Below are positions 5,910 to 6,031 of a stretch of DNA of 6,031 nucleotides, piece after piece (within the stretch, counting starts at the first letter, position 1; every line of letters begins with the position of its first letter). The notes below the pieces were generated by a model. It was not told the origin of the DNA, did not search any database, and saw only the letters and a list, made by a program, of their open reading frames with translations. The stretch comes from Bacillota bacterium (GTDB lineage: Bacteria; Bacillota; Clostridia; Acetivibrionales; DSM-1351). The stretch lies in the NCBI GenBank assembly GCA_023436515.1, contig JAEZIV010000171.1:1-6031 (forward strand), written 5' to 3'. A program made the translations under genes and the position numbers.

Positions 5910-6031
5910 TTGCGCTGTAACTGCACCTGGTCAGCGGATATCTGTGTAGATTGCGCTGTAACTGCACCTGGTCAGCGTATATCTGAATATATTGCGCTGT
6001 AACTGCACCTGGTCTGCGGATATCTGAATAT
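5910..6031. repeat. 41-bp tandem repeat array, three copies visible, cut by the window end
   Basis: Units run 5910-5950, 5951-5991 and 5992-6031 (40 of 41 bases). Each begins TTGCGCTGTAACTGCACC, and the first 23 bases are identical in all three. Differences are confined to the second half: CAGCGG, CAGCGT or CTGCGG, then ATATCTG followed by GTGTAGA or AATATA. CGCTG and CAGCG within units 1 and 2 could form a 5-bp stem. The period is not a multiple of three, so it is not an in-frame protein repeat. Contiguous copies without unique spacers rule out a CRISPR array. Confidence 0.9.

Larger units (their letters stand above)
5655..6031. other. Gene-free right end with hairpins and tandem repeats
   Basis: There is no credible coding sequence in these 377 bases. 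Just after the ferritin-like gene there is an all-AT stem (AAATAT-CAA-ATATTT, 5684-5698) without a T run, so it is not a convincing terminator. Then come a hairpin-rich segment (5717-5814), an imperfect repeat pair (5826-5901) and a 41-bp tandem array reaching the window end. The repeat part is visibly more GC-rich than the spacer before it. A minus-strand frame is open from the window edge to a stop near 5813, but it has no ribosome site and its repeats change frame each copy. Confidence 0.6.

Noticed and set aside
5813..6030. Open minus-strand frame of about 72 codons crossing the tandem repeats
   Set aside because: No ribosome site or convincing start is visible, the 41-bp period shifts the frame at every copy, and the openness is explained by higher GC content. 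A gene end running in from outside remains possible but unsupported.
5910..6031. CRISPR array
   Set aside because: Copies are contiguous at a 41-bp period with near-identical sequence throughout; there are no unique spacers.

Overview
This 6,031-base window has low GC, AT-rich spacers and strong AGGAGG-type ribosome binding sites. It carries a GerW/YtfJ-family sporulation gene, a chemoreceptor and a membrane-anchored M23 peptidase. Together these point to a motile, spore-forming Firmicute, most likely a Clostridia member of the Ruminiclostridium/Clostridium type. The lineage is an inference from gene content and style, not from a database match.

Layout from left to right. (1) Positions 1-743, minus strand: the N-terminal two thirds or so of an M23-family cell-wall peptidase, running out of the window. 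(2) Positions 744-1104: an AT-rich divergent spacer with a 9-bp inverted repeat near the M23 gene and a perfect TATAAT near the chemoreceptor gene. (3) Positions 1105-3435, plus strand: a 776-residue methyl-accepting chemotaxis protein with an unusually long, nearly proline-free, apparently all-helical outside domain. A rho-independent terminator follows at 3545-3570. (4) Positions 3670-5226, minus strand: a probable three-gene operon read right to left. It encodes a DUF2953 (YtfI-like) membrane-anchored protein, an overlapping GerW/YtfJ-like sporulation protein with a Q-rich tail, and a four-helix membrane protein of the phage-holin-4 superfamily. The last gene is preceded by a 14-codon hydrophobic mini-ORF that carries the strong ribosome binding site and overlaps it by four bases. 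(5) Positions 5439-5654, plus strand: a 71-residue protein resembling one helical hairpin of a ferritin/rubrerythrin fold. (6) Positions 5655-6031: no convincing gene. The stretch holds several short hairpins inside a 9-bp inverted repeat, a degenerate repeat pair, and at the window edge a 41-bp tandem repeat (three copies visible, probably continuing).

Functionally, the DUF2953-GerW pair matches the ytfI-ytfJ arrangement known from Bacillus subtilis, where ytfJ (gerW) is a forespore gene affecting germination. The M23 peptidase and the chemoreceptor look like independent single-gene units. I see no clear undescribed defence or mobile system. The features most worth following up are the tandem array with its structured left flank, the coupled mini-ORF, and the half-ferritin protein.
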